Notes: generated by a model from the sequence alone, not told the origin. DNA of 64,000 bases from Burkholderiales bacterium JOSHI_001 (GCA_000244995.1 CM001438.1:860921-924920), one strand, 5' to 3'; positions 1 through 8,677 are shown, numbered from the stretch's first letter. Made by a program: numbers and translations.

Positions 1-49
1 CGGCGGCTTCGCGGTCACGCGTCGCATGCTGGCGATGTTCCGCAAGTAA
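1..49 (+). CDS. pntA: NAD(P) transhydrogenase alpha subunit, C-terminal end (partial)
   Basis: Only the last 15 codons are in the window, ending in the residues [15 protein letters not shown] before TAA. This matches the usual end of the membrane part of the PntA alpha subunit (FAVTxRML.MF style). It lies directly before pntB, with 10 nt between the stop and the next start. The stretch aaggag at 44-53 spans this stop and forms the ribosome binding site of pntB, so the genes are probably translationally coupled. The assignment is based on the short tail plus its neighbour. In many betaproteobacteria the alpha subunit is split into two genes (pntAa, pntAb); which form is present here cannot be seen. 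Confidence 0.75.
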   Translation, partial: GGFAVTRRMLAMFRK

Positions 50-59
50 GGAGACGACC

Positions 60-1478
60 ATGACTTCGAGCCTGGCCACCGTTTCCTACATCGGCGCCAC
101 CATCCTTTTCATCCTCAGCCTGGGCGGGCTGGCGAACCCCGAAACCGCACGCCGCGGCAACCTCTTCGGCATGATCGGCATGGCCATCGCCGTGCTGGCC
201 ACCGTGCTGGGCCCGCGCGTCTCGCCGGCGGGCATCCCCTACATTGTTGGCGCGCTGGTGGTGGGCGGGGCGGTGGGCCTCATCGCCGCCAAGAAGGTGC
301 AGATGACGCAGATGCCCGAACTGGTGGCGCTGATGCACAGCCTGGTGGGCCTGGCGGCCTGCCTGGTGGGCTTCGCCAGCTACGTGGACACGTCCACCGT
401 GTTCCCCACCGAAGCCGAGAAGGCCATCCACGAGGTGGAGATCTATGTCGGCATCCTGATCGGCGCGGTCACCTTCAGCGGGTCCATCATCGCCTTCGGC
501 AAGTTGAGCGGCAAGATCGGCGGCAAGCCGCTGCTGCTGCCCGGGCGCCATCTGCTGAACCTGGCGGGCCTGCTGATCGTCATCTGGTTCGGCCGCGAAT
601 TCCTGCACGCGCACGACATCCAGGCCGGCATGACGCCGCTGCTGGTGATGACGGTCATCTCGCTGCTGTTCGGCATCCACATGGTGATGGCCATCGGCGG
701 TGCGGACATGCCGGTGGTGGTGTCCATGCTGAACAGCTACTCGGGCTGGGCCGCGGCGGCCACCGGCTTCATGCTCAGCAACGATTTGCTGATCGTGGTG
801 GGCGCGCTGGTGGGCAGCTCGGGCGCCATCCTGTCCTACATCATGTGCAGGGCGATGAACCGCAACTTCATCAGCGTGATCGCCGGTGGATTTGGCGGTG
901 GTGCGCCGGCGCCGGCCGCGGGCGGTGGCGGCGCGGCCGAACCGCAGGGCGAGGTGCAGCCCATCAACGCGGTGGAGACGGCGGAGCTGCTGCGCGAGTC
1001 CAAGAACGTGATCATCGTGCCCGGCTACGGCATGGCGGTGGCGCAGGCCCAGCACACGGTGTATGAAATCACCAAGCTGCTGCGCGAGAAGGGCGTGAAC
1101 GTGCGCTTCGGCATCCACCCGGTGGCCGGGCGCATGCCGGGCCACATGAACGTGCTGCTGGCCGAGGCCAAGGTGCCCTACGACATCGTGCTGGAGATGG
1201 ACGAGATCAACGAAGACTTCCCCAACACCGACGTCACCATGGTGATCGGCGCCAACGACATCGTGAACCCGGCCGCGCAGGACGACCCTGCGAGCCCCAT
1301 CGCCGGCATGCCGGTGCTGGAGGTGTGGAAGGCCAAGACTTCCATCGTGATGAAGCGCAGCATGGCCAGCGGCTACGCGGGCGTGGACAACCCGCTGTTC
1401 TACAAGGACAACAACCGCATGCTTTTCGGTGACGCGAAGAAGATGCTGGACGAGGTGCTGGCGGCGTTGCGCACCTGA
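60..1478 (+). CDS. pntB: NAD(P) transhydrogenase beta subunit
   Basis: A 472-residue protein of normal PntB length. It has an N-terminal membrane half of about 8-9 hydrophobic helices (residues about 4-280), then a Gly/Ala/Pro-rich linker near 285-305, and a C-terminal NADP(H)-binding dIII domain containing the [11 protein letters not shown] nucleotide motif, [14 protein letters not shown] and [10 protein letters not shown]. PntAB sits in the inner membrane and uses the proton gradient to transfer hydride from NADH to NADP+, supplying NADPH. The ATG at 60 follows an aaggag Shine-Dalgarno and the pntA stop. No oddities were seen. Confidence 0.96.
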   Translation: MTSSLATVSYIGATILFILSLGGLANPETARRGNLFGMIGMAIAVLATVLGPRVSPAGIPYIVGALVVGGAVGLIAAKKVQMTQMPELVALMHSLVGLAACLVGFASYVDTSTVFPTEAEKAIHEVEIYVGILIGAVTFSGSIIAFGKLSGKIGGKPLLLPGRHLLNLAGLLIVIWFGREFLHAHDIQAGMTPLLVMTVISLLFGIHMVMAIGGADMPVVVSMLNSYSGWAAAATGFMLSNDLLIVVGALVGSSGAILSYIMCRAMNRNFISVIAGGFGGGAPAPAAGGGGAAEPQGEVQPINAVETAELLRESKNVIIVPGYGMAVAQAQHTVYEITKLLREKGVNVRFGIHPVAGRMPGHMNVLLAEAKVPYDIVLEMDEINEDFPNTDVTMVIGANDIVNPAAQDDPASPIAGMPVLEVWKAKTSIVMKRSMASGYAGVDNPLFYKDNNRMLFGDAKKMLDEVLAALRT

Positions 1479-1563
1479 CGCACCCAGGCCGTGGCGGCCC
1501 CGCCACGACGGTGACCCAGGTCACACAGCCGCACCGCGCACGCGCCCTAGAGTGTTTTCAGGG

Positions 1564-1588
1564 CCGCACGCGGTGCGGTTTTGTTTTC
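1564..1588 (+). terminator. Intrinsic-terminator-like hairpin between pntB and the 1610 gene
   Basis: CCGCAC (1564-1569), a GCG loop and GTGCGG (1573-1578) are followed by a T-rich run (ttttgtttt). It can end pntAB transcription 86 nt after the pntB stop. However, it lies only about 22 nt before the next start codon, so it may instead sit in that gene's leader. A second, T-less inverted repeat (CGTGGCG/CGCCACG, 1490-1507) lies just after the pntB stop. Confidence 0.6.
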
Positions 1589-1609
1589 TGTCCCTACCTG
1601 GAAACCACC

Positions 1610-2155
1610 ATGAAGAAGACCCTGATCACCCTCGCCCTGCTGGGCGCCGCCTCGCTGAGCCAAGCCGCTGAAGGCTGGAAATTCCTGCCCATCGTCAACG
1701 ACCCGGCCTACAAGATGGCCCCCACCGTGGCCTTGACGGTGGACCGGGTGGACCCGAAGGAGTCCGGTGCGTCCACGCTGACGAACTACGGCGTGGAGTT
1801 CAACTTCAACTGCGCCCTGATCCAGGACCCGAACAACCGCATCCGCACCGCGCTGAAGCTGCACCGCGGCAAGGAAGACGGCGTCACCGCCACGGCCTTC
1901 GAGCTGTCGCCGCGCTACATGCTGCCGGTGGGCAGCGGCGTGTCGGTGGGCGCCGGCCCCAGCCTGGTCTGGTTGAAGCTGTCGGACGCCACCGACTCGC
2001 AGCGCCTGTTCGGTGCCGGCGTGGCCCTGGCCGCCGAGTGGCGTTCGGGCGCCCTGTTCGTCGGCACGGACCTGCGCTGGCACGACCTGCGCCAGAAGAA
2101 CGGCGTCAACGGCGACCACACCAGCCTGGGCGTCAAAGTCGGCATGAACTTCTGA
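1610..2155 (+). CDS. Secreted small beta-barrel-like protein of unknown function
   Basis: A 181-residue protein with a clear Sec signal peptide (MKKTLITLALLGAASLSQAA, cleavage after AEG or A-A). The mature part alternates polar and hydrophobic residues, has glycine-rich turns (SVGAGPSLVW, FGAGVALAAEW, FVGTDLRWH) and ends in phenylalanine. Together these features are typical of an outer-membrane beta-barrel recognised by BamA. No specific family was recognised. An upstream in-frame codon near 1511 would place the signal peptide internally, so ATG 1610 is preferred although its Shine-Dalgarno is weak. A terminator-like hairpin ends about 20 nt before the start. Function unknown. Confidence 0.7.
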   Translation: MKKTLITLALLGAASLSQAAEGWKFLPIVNDPAYKMAPTVALTVDRVDPKESGASTLTNYGVEFNFNCALIQDPNNRIRTALKLHRGKEDGVTATAFELSPRYMLPVGSGVSVGAGPSLVWLKLSDATDSQRLFGAGVALAAEWRSGALFVGTDLRWHDLRQKNGVNGDHTSLGVKVGMNF

Positions 2156-2989
2156 TCAGAGGCGCTTGATCAGCGGCACCAGGGCCAGGCCGGCCAGCAT
2201 CAGGACCCAACTGCCCGGTTCTGGCACCGGCACCGCCGCACCCCACTGGATGGTGTGACCGTCGGTGGCCGCGCCGTTGGCGGCGGTGAAGCCATAGAAC
2301 ACCGGCTGCCCGGCCAGGCCCAGTGCGCCGAAGTCCACTCCGGCCTGCACCTCGAAGCTGCCCAGGTTGAGGTGTTCAATGCGACCGGTCAAGGTGCCGG
2401 TGTGGTCGTCCAGGCCCGAGGGCGTGTAGCGCAGTCGGCCGAACCAGGCGTAGTTGGTGTCGCGGATGGCGTCGCCCAGGCCGGTCTCGGTGGCCGCCAG
2501 CGGCGTGATGTTGCCGTCGGCCAGGATCTGCACGCTGGGCGACACCGGCTCGCCGTCAAAGTGGAAGGTGTCCACCGCGAAGGCCACGCTGGCGCCGAAG
2601 GCACCGCCTTCATAGCCCAGGCTGGACCCGCCCAGGCCCAGGCTGGGCGTGCTGCTCAGGGTGAAGGTGTAGCCGTCGCCGCGCAGGCCTTCCACGGCCG
2701 GGACGGACCAGACCCAGTCGAACTGGAAGGCCTGGTTGAAGTCCAGCGCCAGCGCGGTGGGCGCGAAAGCCGCGCCCGCCTGGTCGCCGGAGAAGGGCTG
2801 GGTCAGGTGCAGCAGGCTGTAGGTGAAGCCGTTGCCCGGCGTCAGGTTCTGCGCGCTGGCGCTGCCGAACAAGGTCCAGGCCGTGAAGTCCATCGGCCCG
2901 GAGATCATGTCCACGTTCTGCTGTGCGTGGGCCGGCAGGCACTGGCTGATCGCCAGCAGGCTGGCGGAAACGATGGCGGTGGTTCGCAT
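2156..2989 (-). CDS. PEP-CTERM sorting domain protein, secreted
   Basis: A 277-residue protein. It has an N-terminal signal peptide (residues 1 to about 22, ending PAHAQ) and a predicted all-beta body rich in Gly, Ser and Thr. The C-terminal sorting signal is VPVPEPGSW followed by a hydrophobic helix and the basic tail KRL, the PEP-CTERM signature processed by exosortase in exopolysaccharide-producing bacteria. The body (FDWVWS, LRYTPSG, DHTGTLTGRIE) resembles legume-lectin-like carbohydrate-binding folds, but that is a tentative reading. The start at 2989 follows a gaaggga Shine-Dalgarno; the longer frame to 3028 has none. A 15-bp motif at 3044-3058 lies 55 bp upstream and recurs before the next gene. 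No exosortase gene is in the window. Confidence 0.85.
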   Translation of the reverse strand: MRTTAIVSASLLAISQCLPAHAQQNVDMISGPMDFTAWTLFGSASAQNLTPGNGFTYSLLHLTQPFSGDQAGAAFAPTALALDFNQAFQFDWVWSVPAVEGLRGDGYTFTLSSTPSLGLGGSSLGYEGGAFGASVAFAVDTFHFDGEPVSPSVQILADGNITPLAATETGLGDAIRDTNYAWFGRLRYTPSGLDDHTGTLTGRIEHLNLGSFEVQAGVDFGALGLAGQPVFYGFTAANGAATDGHTIQWGAAVPVPEPGSWVLMLAGLALVPLIKRL

Positions 2990-3043
2990 GGGGAGTCCCT
3001 TCCTCGAAGTGGGTGACGACAGGGCCATGCTGCGGTGCGGCCA

Positions 3044-3058
3044 TTAGCCAAGCGTTAG
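3044..3058 (-). promoter_or_regulatory. Putative shared operator motif, copy 1
   Basis: On the minus strand this reads CTAACGCTTGGCTAA, 55 bp upstream of the PEP-CTERM gene start. A 14/15 identical copy lies 52 bp upstream of the next minus-strand secreted-protein gene (3828-3842). The matching distance and orientation suggest a regulator site, perhaps for the SARP/BTAD-like protein encoded just upstream. The role is inferred. Confidence 0.45.
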
Positions 3059-3119
3059 GCGCAGGGCGTTCGGGTGCCGCACAGGCCCCCCGGTTCGCGG
3101 GGGCGCGGCGCCGGCCGCC

Positions 3120-3776
3120 TCAGTCGGCCAGCTTCACTTGCACCAGTTCGCGCCCCTCCACCCGGAACGGCCGGCCACTGGGCAGGAAGGTGCGGATCTC
3201 GTGCTTCACCTCGCGCTTGGCCGCCGGGGCCAGCCAGATCACGCGTTCATGCCGGCTGTTGCTGTTGGTGGTGAGGTTGTTGGCCCAGCCCTTGGCCACC
3301 AGCCGCAGGGTGTCGAAGCGGCCGGCGGGCAGGTCCAGCGGCTCGGCAGCTTCGACCTCGTACTTCAAGTCGTAGCGCACCTTCCAGCCATTGGGGAAGA
3401 GCACGGTCTCGCTGCAATTGAACTTCTGCCCCGGCTTCAGCGGCCAGGGGTAGGCACAGCCGCCGTCGTTGCTGGTGAGGGACTTGCCACGCTCGCCGGG
3501 CGCACCCTCGGCATGGGCGAACTGCTCGACGTGCAGCGCCTTGCTTGCATCGCCACGCCACCAGGTGCGGGCCTGGCGCCGGGCGTCAATCCAGTACGTG
3601 TCGCCTTCCACCGCGGTGACGGTCTCACCCAGGTGGCCGGTTTCGTTCTTGGTGAGCAGGTCGGTCTCGCGGTAGTTCCAATGGTCCCCGGGCTTGAACT
3701 GCGGGGCGGGCATCTCCTGGGTGCCCGCGGCGGTGGCCAGGAGCGCAAGGGTGGTTGTGATGAGCGTGTGGTGCAT
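3120..3776 (-). CDS. Secreted protein of unknown function
   Basis: A 218-residue protein starting with a signal peptide (MHHTLITTTLALLATAAGTQ). The mature part begins PAPQFKPGDHWNYRETD, a pattern seen in many uncharacterised periplasmic proteins whose first strand carries a GDxWxY motif. Later come a Trp-rich stretch (ARTWWRGD), two cysteines (GGCAYPW, FNCSET) that could form a disulfide, and the LPAGRFDTLRL strand typical of the same loose group. No enzyme motif was recognised. It lies between the PEP-CTERM gene and the SARP-like regulator, all on the minus strand. The regulator's stop codon is 52 nt upstream and overlaps the shared 15-bp motif. It is probably a target of that regulator. Confidence 0.7.
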   Translation of the reverse strand: MHHTLITTTLALLATAAGTQEMPAPQFKPGDHWNYRETDLLTKNETGHLGETVTAVEGDTYWIDARRQARTWWRGDASKALHVEQFAHAEGAPGERGKSLTSNDGGCAYPWPLKPGQKFNCSETVLFPNGWKVRYDLKYEVEAAEPLDLPAGRFDTLRLVAKGWANNLTTNSNSRHERVIWLAPAAKREVKHEIRTFLPSGRPFRVEGRELVQVKLAD

Positions 3777-3827
3777 GGGGCCTGTGCTGCGATGGGTGGA
3801 ACACCCGCGCAGCGTGGCGCCGCACCG

Positions 3828-3842
3828 TTAGCCAAGCGCTAG
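3828..3842 (-). promoter_or_regulatory. Putative shared operator motif, copy 2
   Basis: On the minus strand this reads CTAGCGCTTGGCTAA. Its final TAA is the stop codon of the upstream regulator gene, so the motif overlaps the last codons of that gene. It differs at one base from the copy at 3044-3058 and lies at nearly the same distance from its downstream start codon. The surrounding leaders also show weak similarity. Confidence 0.45.
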
Positions 3843-6653
3843 CGTCACCGCCTGGGCCAGGGTGAGCGACTGGCCGCGCTGCCACTGCGCATCGGCGCGG
3901 GCCTGCAGGGCCTTCGCATCGCAATCGCCCTCCAGGGCCCAGGCGGCGCCTGCGAGCCGACGCAGGCGAAGCAGCTGGCGCTGGTCGGCGGGGTTCAGTT
4001 CGCCGAAATGGCGCTGCCAGTACAGGGCGGCAAAGGCCGCCAGCTGCAGCGCGTCGTCGGGGCGTTTCAAGTGGGCCAGGGCGCGCGGCAGGTTCCACAG
4101 GCCGTAGGCCAGGTCGAAGCCCAGCTGCTGCTGCCAGGCCACCTGGATGCATTCGAGGTAGCGCTCCCGCGCCTGCGGCCATTGCCGCAGGCCGCTGTGC
4201 ACATTGCCCAGCAGGTTCAGCGCCTGCGACAACAGGCGTGCATGGCCCAGCGCACGTGCGCTGTCGGCCACCGGCCCGGCGCGTTCCAGCGCCTGCTGCC
4301 AGCGCCGTGCGTTGGCGGCGCACACGGCCAGGTTGTACAGCCCGTCGTTCACTGCGTGCCCGCGGTCCAGCGCCTGCCACAGCGCCAGGGCCTGCGCGTG
4401 CAGGGCCTCGCCCCGCGCCGGGTCGCGCAGGCCCTGGTTGGTGACGAAGGCCTGCAGCGCCAGCAGGCTGGCGCGCAGTTCAGGGCTGGGGTGCGCTGCT
4501 TCCAGTGCGCGGGCCTCGGCAAGCAAAGGCTGCACCTCGTCCACGCGATGGCGGCTGCGCCACAGCACGCGGGCCAGCCGGTGCAGGGCGCCTGCGCGCG
4601 CCGTGCCGGGCTGCGGCTCGGCGGCCAGGCCCGCCTGCGCGGCCTGCAGCGCGCGCTCGGCCTGGCCGGCGCGGAACCACATCGGGCCCAGCAGGCTGAG
4701 CCCCAGGCCGCGGCGGCGCGGGTCCGCCGCTGCCGCCACGGCCGCTTCGGCCTGGGCCAGGGCGGCGGTCGGCAGTGGCACGTCGTCGGCCGGACGGCGC
4801 CAGGCTGTCAGCAGTTCGATCGCGGCCTCGGCGGCCGCGGGGTCCTGGGGCGCGTCGGCGGCGGCGCTTTCCAGCGCGGCCTGCAGGTGCGGCAGCTCCT
4901 CGCGCAGCGAGGCCAGGGCCGGTGTGGGCGGCAGTGCGCGCGCCCATTGCACGGCCCAGTGGCGCAGGCGCGCGCGCCAGGCGCGCTGCGCGGGCGCATC
5001 CATCTGTGCCGATGCGAACTCGCGCACCGGCTGGAACAAGGCCACGCGGCGCGTTTCGTCGTGGCCGCCCAGCAGGCGCAGCATGGAATGCGCCACCAGT
5101 TCGTCCAGCGCGGCCCAGCTCTCGTGCGCCGGCCGGGGGCTGAGCTGGCGCGCAGCCTGCAGCGAGAACGGGCCGCGCCAGACGGTCAGCCCGCACAGCA
5201 GGTCGCGCGCCGCGGCCGACAGCGGTTGCCAGCTGGCGGCAATGCTGCGCTCGATGCTGTCGTGCCGGTGTGCCGCACCCGGGCGCGCCAGCAGGGTGAG
5301 CGCTGCCGTGCCCGGCCCCTGCAGACCTTGCAGCAGGTCGGCTGGGGGCATGCTGCGCAAACGGCTGGCCGCCAGTTCGATGGCCAGGGGCCAGCCCTCC
5401 AGGGCGTGGGCCAGGGCCACCATCACGCCCAGGTTGAGGGGCCCCAGCGTGACGTCGGCGCGCACCGCGCGCGCGCGGTCCAGCAACAGCGCCAGGGCCG
5501 GGCTGGCGGCGGCGCTGTCCGCATCGGCGTCGGGCGGCGGCAGGCGCAGGGCCGGCAGGGCGAATTCCTGCTCGCCGGCCACGCCCAGCGCGCGCCGCGA
5601 GGTGGCCAGCACATGCAGGCCCGGCAAGGCGCCAAGCAGCTGCTGCACCCAGGGCCCGGCGGCAGCACCCAGGGGCTCCAGGTTGTCCAGCAGCAGCAGG
5701 CCGCGCCGGCCGGCCAGCACCGCTTCCAGCTGGCGCAGGGCCTTGGGGCCTGTGCCGCCGCCCTGGGGCTGCAGCGCCGTGGCCAGTGCCGCGTCGGCCT
5801 GCGGCATGTCCGTGCAATCCACCAGCGACACGAACATCACGGCGTCGAACTCCCAACCGATGGCCGCACCGGTGAGCGCCGAGCTGAAGGTGCCGGCGCT
5901 CTGGCGCAGCGCGTGCGCCAGCTCCACCACCAGGCGTGTCTTGCCGGCCCCGCCAGGCCCCAGCACCGTGACCAGGCGGTGCCCTTGCAACAGGCCCTGC
6001 AGGCGGGCCGCGTGGTCATCGGCCCCGATGAAGCGGCCCAGGAAGTTCGGCAGCGGCGCCACGCCATCGGCCGCGGGCCAAGGGGTCGGCGGCGCGGCGT
6101 TTGCCCCTGTCGCGGCTTCTTGCTGCACAGCCTGCTCGGCCACGCGCTCGGCCAATGCCGCCAGGCGCCGCCTTTCGTCCTCGATCCATTCGTCCATCAG
6201 GCCGGGCAGCAGTTCGCCCTGGTACAAGGACTGGGCCTCGACCCAGTGGCGTTGGCGCACCAGCGCCTCGAAGCGCGGCACGTCGCAGTCGATGGCCTGC
6301 GGCAGCAGCGCCAGCGTCAGGCGGTTGGCCTGCAGCACCGCCGGTGCCGCCGTGGTGTCGCCCCGGGGTTCCAGCACCGTCTTCAACGTGGACAGCACCT
6401 GGCGAAGCCGGTTGCGGCCGACGTCCAGCGCGACACCGGGCCAGAGCAGTTCGATCAACGCCTCGCGCGCATGGGCGCGTTGTGGCGCCATCGCCAGGCG
6501 CGCCAGCAGAGCCTCGGCGGCGCGGCTGGGCAGGCGGTCCAGGCGCTGCGCACCGCGCTGCAGTTCAAAGCCGCCCAGCAGCCGCAGCCGCCACCTTGGC
6601 GCCGAATCAGGCAGAGGTGGCGCGGCAGGCAAGGCCGATGCGGATGACAACAT
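3828..6653 (-). CDS. SARP/BTAD-family transcriptional activator with NB-ARC-like NTPase and TPR-like C-terminus
   Basis: A 941-residue regulator. Residues 20-100 form an OmpR-type winged-helix DNA-binding region (LRLLGGFEL...LLWPGVALDVGRNRLRQVLSTL). Residues about 120-175 form the bacterial transcriptional activation (BTAD) domain (DVPRFEALV, YQGELLPGL). Residues 205-430 are a STAND/NB-ARC-type NTPase with Walker A LGPGGAGKTR (231-240) and Walker B GLLLLDN (318-324). From about 560 on it is helical, Ala/Leu-rich and TPR-like. The family is AfsR-like: nucleotide and ligand binding through the repeats release the DNA-binding part. It is divergent from fadD across 236 bp, but its likelier targets are the two secreted-protein genes directly downstream, which share an upstream motif. 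The inducer is unknown. Confidence 0.85.
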   Translation of the reverse strand: MLSSASALPAAPPLPDSAPRWRLRLLGGFELQRGAQRLDRLPSRAAEALLARLAMAPQRAHAREALIELLWPGVALDVGRNRLRQVLSTLKTVLEPRGDTTAAPAVLQANRLTLALLPQAIDCDVPRFEALVRQRHWVEAQSLYQGELLPGLMDEWIEDERRRLAALAERVAEQAVQQEAATGANAAPPTPWPAADGVAPLPNFLGRFIGADDHAARLQGLLQGHRLVTVLGPGGAGKTRLVVELAHALRQSAGTFSSALTGAAIGWEFDAVMFVSLVDCTDMPQADAALATALQPQGGGTGPKALRQLEAVLAGRRGLLLLDNLEPLGAAAGPWVQQLLGALPGLHVLATSRRALGVAGEQEFALPALRLPPPDADADSAAASPALALLLDRARAVRADVTLGPLNLGVMVALAHALEGWPLAIELAASRLRSMPPADLLQGLQGPGTAALTLLARPGAAHRHDSIERSIAASWQPLSAAARDLLCGLTVWRGPFSLQAARQLSPRPAHESWAALDELVAHSMLRLLGGHDETRRVALFQPVREFASAQMDAPAQRAWRARLRHWAVQWARALPPTPALASLREELPHLQAALESAAADAPQDPAAAEAAIELLTAWRRPADDVPLPTAALAQAEAAVAAAADPRRRGLGLSLLGPMWFRAGQAERALQAAQAGLAAEPQPGTARAGALHRLARVLWRSRHRVDEVQPLLAEARALEAAHPSPELRASLLALQAFVTNQGLRDPARGEALHAQALALWQALDRGHAVNDGLYNLAVCAANARRWQQALERAGPVADSARALGHARLLSQALNLLGNVHSGLRQWPQARERYLECIQVAWQQQLGFDLAYGLWNLPRALAHLKRPDDALQLAAFAALYWQRHFGELNPADQRQLLRLRRLAGAAWALEGDCDAKALQARADAQWQRGQSLTLAQAVTLALG

Positions 6654-6762
6654 GACGAATGCGGGGGTGCCATCAGTGTGGCATGCACCAGGCGGTCCGA
6701 TGGCCCCTTGTACGCGGGCGCCGGGTCATGATGACGGCGTCGGCCTGGGTCGGCGGTGATGG

Positions 6763-6781
6763 GGCGCCATGGCGTGGCGCC
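6763..6781. promoter_or_regulatory. Inverted repeat in the regulator/fadD divergent region
   Basis: Arms GGCGCCA (6763-6769) and TGGCGCC (6775-6781) are separated by 5 bp. It lies next to the perfect palindrome at 6784-6799 in the 236-bp region between the divergent regulator (6653) and fadD (6890). It could be an operator or part of a leader hairpin; there is no further evidence. Confidence 0.3.
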
Positions 6782-6783
6782 AC

Positions 6784-6799
6784 CCCCTTGATCAAGGGG
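6784..6799. promoter_or_regulatory. Perfect 16-bp palindrome upstream of fadD, candidate operator
   Basis: CCCCTTGATCAAGGGG is a perfect palindrome about 90 bp before the fadD start, followed by tgtttt. Perfect 16-bp symmetry suits a dimeric repressor such as a TetR-type fatty-acid regulator. It is not the PsrA consensus (GAAAC-N4-GTTTC). A weak terminator is the alternative, but no plus-strand gene lies upstream for it to end. Confidence 0.4.
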
Positions 6800-6889
6800 T
6801 GTTTTCATGGGGGATGATCGTCATCGAATCCCCTGATGCTGCTGCTCGGGGGCGCGGTGAGAATCCGCCCCTGGATCCCTGGAGGTGTG

Positions 6890-8569
6890 ATGGAGAAACC
6901 CTGGCTGAAGCAGTACCCCGATGGTGTGCCGGCCGAGATACGCACCGACCTTTACCCATCGCTGGTGGCTCTGCTGGAAGAGAGTTTCCGCACCCACCGC
7001 GGCCAGCCGGCCTACAAGTTCATGGGTGTCACCATCGACTTCGGCCGCGTGGACGAACTCTCGCGTGCGCTGGCGGCGTGGTTGCAGGGCCAGGGCCTGG
7101 AGCGCGGCGACCGCGTCGCGGTGATGATGCCCAACGTGCCGCAGTACCCGGTGGTGGTGGCGGCCATCCTGCGCGCGGGCTTCGTGGTGGTGAACGTCAA
7201 CCCGCTGTACACGCCGCGCGAACTGGAGCACCAGCTGAAGGACTCGGGCTCCAAGGTGATCTTCATCCTGGAGAACTTTGCGTCGGTGCTGCAACAGGTG
7301 ATCGACGCCGTGCCCACCAAGAAGGTGGTGCTGGCCGCCATGGGGGACCTGCTGGGCCTGATCAAGGGCCTGGTGGTGAACCACGTGGTGCGCAAGGTCA
7401 AGAAGATGGTGCCCGAGTACGCGCTGCCCAATGCCGTGCGCTTCAACGACACGCTGTCGCAGGGCAAGCGCATGACGCTCACGCCGCCGCAGGTGGGGCC
7501 GGACGACATCGCGGTGCTGCAGTACACCGGTGGCACCACCGGCGTGAGCAAGGGCGCGGTGCTGCTGCATCGCAACCTGGTGGCCAACCTGCTGCAGGCC
7601 GAAGCCTGGTACCAGCCGGCCCTGAAGAAGATCCCGCCCGGCGAGCAGGTCGTCACCGTGTGCGCGCTGCCGCTGTATCACATCTTCGGCTTCAACACGA
7701 ACATGATGCTGGGCATGCGCATGGGCGGCTGCAACATCCTGATCGCCAACCCGCGCGACATTGCCGCGGTGCTGAAGGAGTTGTCGCAGCACCGCTTCCA
7801 CAGCTTCCCGGCGGTGAACACGCTGTTCAACGCCATGGCCAACCACGCCGACTTCGGCACGGTGGACTGGAGCCACCTGAAGATCAGCGTGGGCGGTGGC
7901 ATGGCGGTGCAGCAAGCCACCGCGCGGCTGTGGCTTGAAAAGACCGGTTGCCCCATCTGCGAAGGCTATGGCCTGAGCGAAACCAGCCCCTCGGCCACCT
8001 GCAACCCGGTGGATGCCACCACCTACAGCGGCAACATCGGCCTGCCCATGCCCAGCACCGAACTGGCCCTGCTGGACGACGACGGCCGGGCGGTGCCCAC
8101 GGGCACGGCAGGGGAAATTGCCATCCGCGGCCCGCAGGTGATGGCCGGCTACTGGCAGCGCCCCGACGAAACCGCCAAGGTGATGACCGCCGACGGCTTC
8201 TTCCGCACCGGTGACATCGGCGTGATGGACGAGCGCGGCTACTTCAAGATCGTGGACCGCAAGAAGGACATGATCCTGGTCAGCGGCTTCAACGTCTACC
8301 CGAACGAAGTGGAAGATGTCATCACGCAGATGCCTGGCGTGCTGGAATGCGCCGCCGTGGGCGTGCCCGATGAAAAGGCCGGGGAAGCGGTGAAGGTGGT
8401 CATCGTCAAGAAGGACCCCGCCATCACCGAAGCCCAGGTGCGCGCCTACTGCGAAGCCAACCTCACCGGCTACAAGCGGCCGCGCGTGGTGGAGTTCCGC
8501 ACCGAACTGCCCAAGAGCGCGGTGGGCAAGATCCTGCGGCGCGAGTTGCGCGACGCTCGCAAGGCCTGA
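6890..8569 (+). CDS. fadD: Long-chain-fatty-acid--CoA ligase
   Basis: A 559-residue protein of normal FadD length. It activates fatty acids to acyl-CoA in two steps via acyl-adenylate, feeding beta-oxidation at the inner face of the membrane. The AMP-binding P-loop YTGGTTGVSKG lies at 212-222, the adenylation motif at GYGLSETSP, the hinge at DRKKDMILVSGFNVYP and the C-terminal catalytic lysine region at PKSAVGKILRREL. The N-terminus MEKPWLKQYPDGVP is characteristic of proteobacterial FadD. The start at 6890 is preceded by ggaggtg; the earlier in-frame codon at 6836 lacks a site. It is transcribed alone, divergent from the SARP-like regulator; the palindrome at 6784-6799 may regulate it. Confidence 0.96.
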   Translation: MEKPWLKQYPDGVPAEIRTDLYPSLVALLEESFRTHRGQPAYKFMGVTIDFGRVDELSRALAAWLQGQGLERGDRVAVMMPNVPQYPVVVAAILRAGFVVVNVNPLYTPRELEHQLKDSGSKVIFILENFASVLQQVIDAVPTKKVVLAAMGDLLGLIKGLVVNHVVRKVKKMVPEYALPNAVRFNDTLSQGKRMTLTPPQVGPDDIAVLQYTGGTTGVSKGAVLLHRNLVANLLQAEAWYQPALKKIPPGEQVVTVCALPLYHIFGFNTNMMLGMRMGGCNILIANPRDIAAVLKELSQHRFHSFPAVNTLFNAMANHADFGTVDWSHLKISVGGGMAVQQATARLWLEKTGCPICEGYGLSETSPSATCNPVDATTYSGNIGLPMPSTELALLDDDGRAVPTGTAGEIAIRGPQVMAGYWQRPDETAKVMTADGFFRTGDIGVMDERGYFKIVDRKKDMILVSGFNVYPNEVEDVITQMPGVLECAAVGVPDEKAGEAVKVVIVKKDPAITEAQVRAYCEANLTGYKRPRVVEFRTELPKSAVGKILRRELRDARKA

Positions 8570-8583
8570 TCGCCACGCCCAGC

Positions 8584-8601
8584 CCCCGGGTTCACCCGGG
8601 G
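8584..8601 (+). terminator. GC hairpin after fadD
   Basis: CCCCGGGT, a 2-nt loop and ACCCGGGG form a perfect 8-bp stem 14 nt after the fadD stop. There is no T run, so it may be a weak terminator or an mRNA 3'-end stabiliser. Confidence 0.4.
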
Positions 8602-8677
8602 CCTGCAGTGCTTAGTGCACAGGCGAACCGGCCCCTTGCTGTTGTTGCTGGAGTTCCGGCGTGCGTGGCGGCAATGT

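Noticed and set aside
6850-6889. A GGTGAGAATCCG stretch resembling part of a cobalamin riboswitch before fadD
   Set aside because: The rest of the riboswitch core and the B12 box are absent, the leader is far too short, and fadD is not a cobalamin gene.
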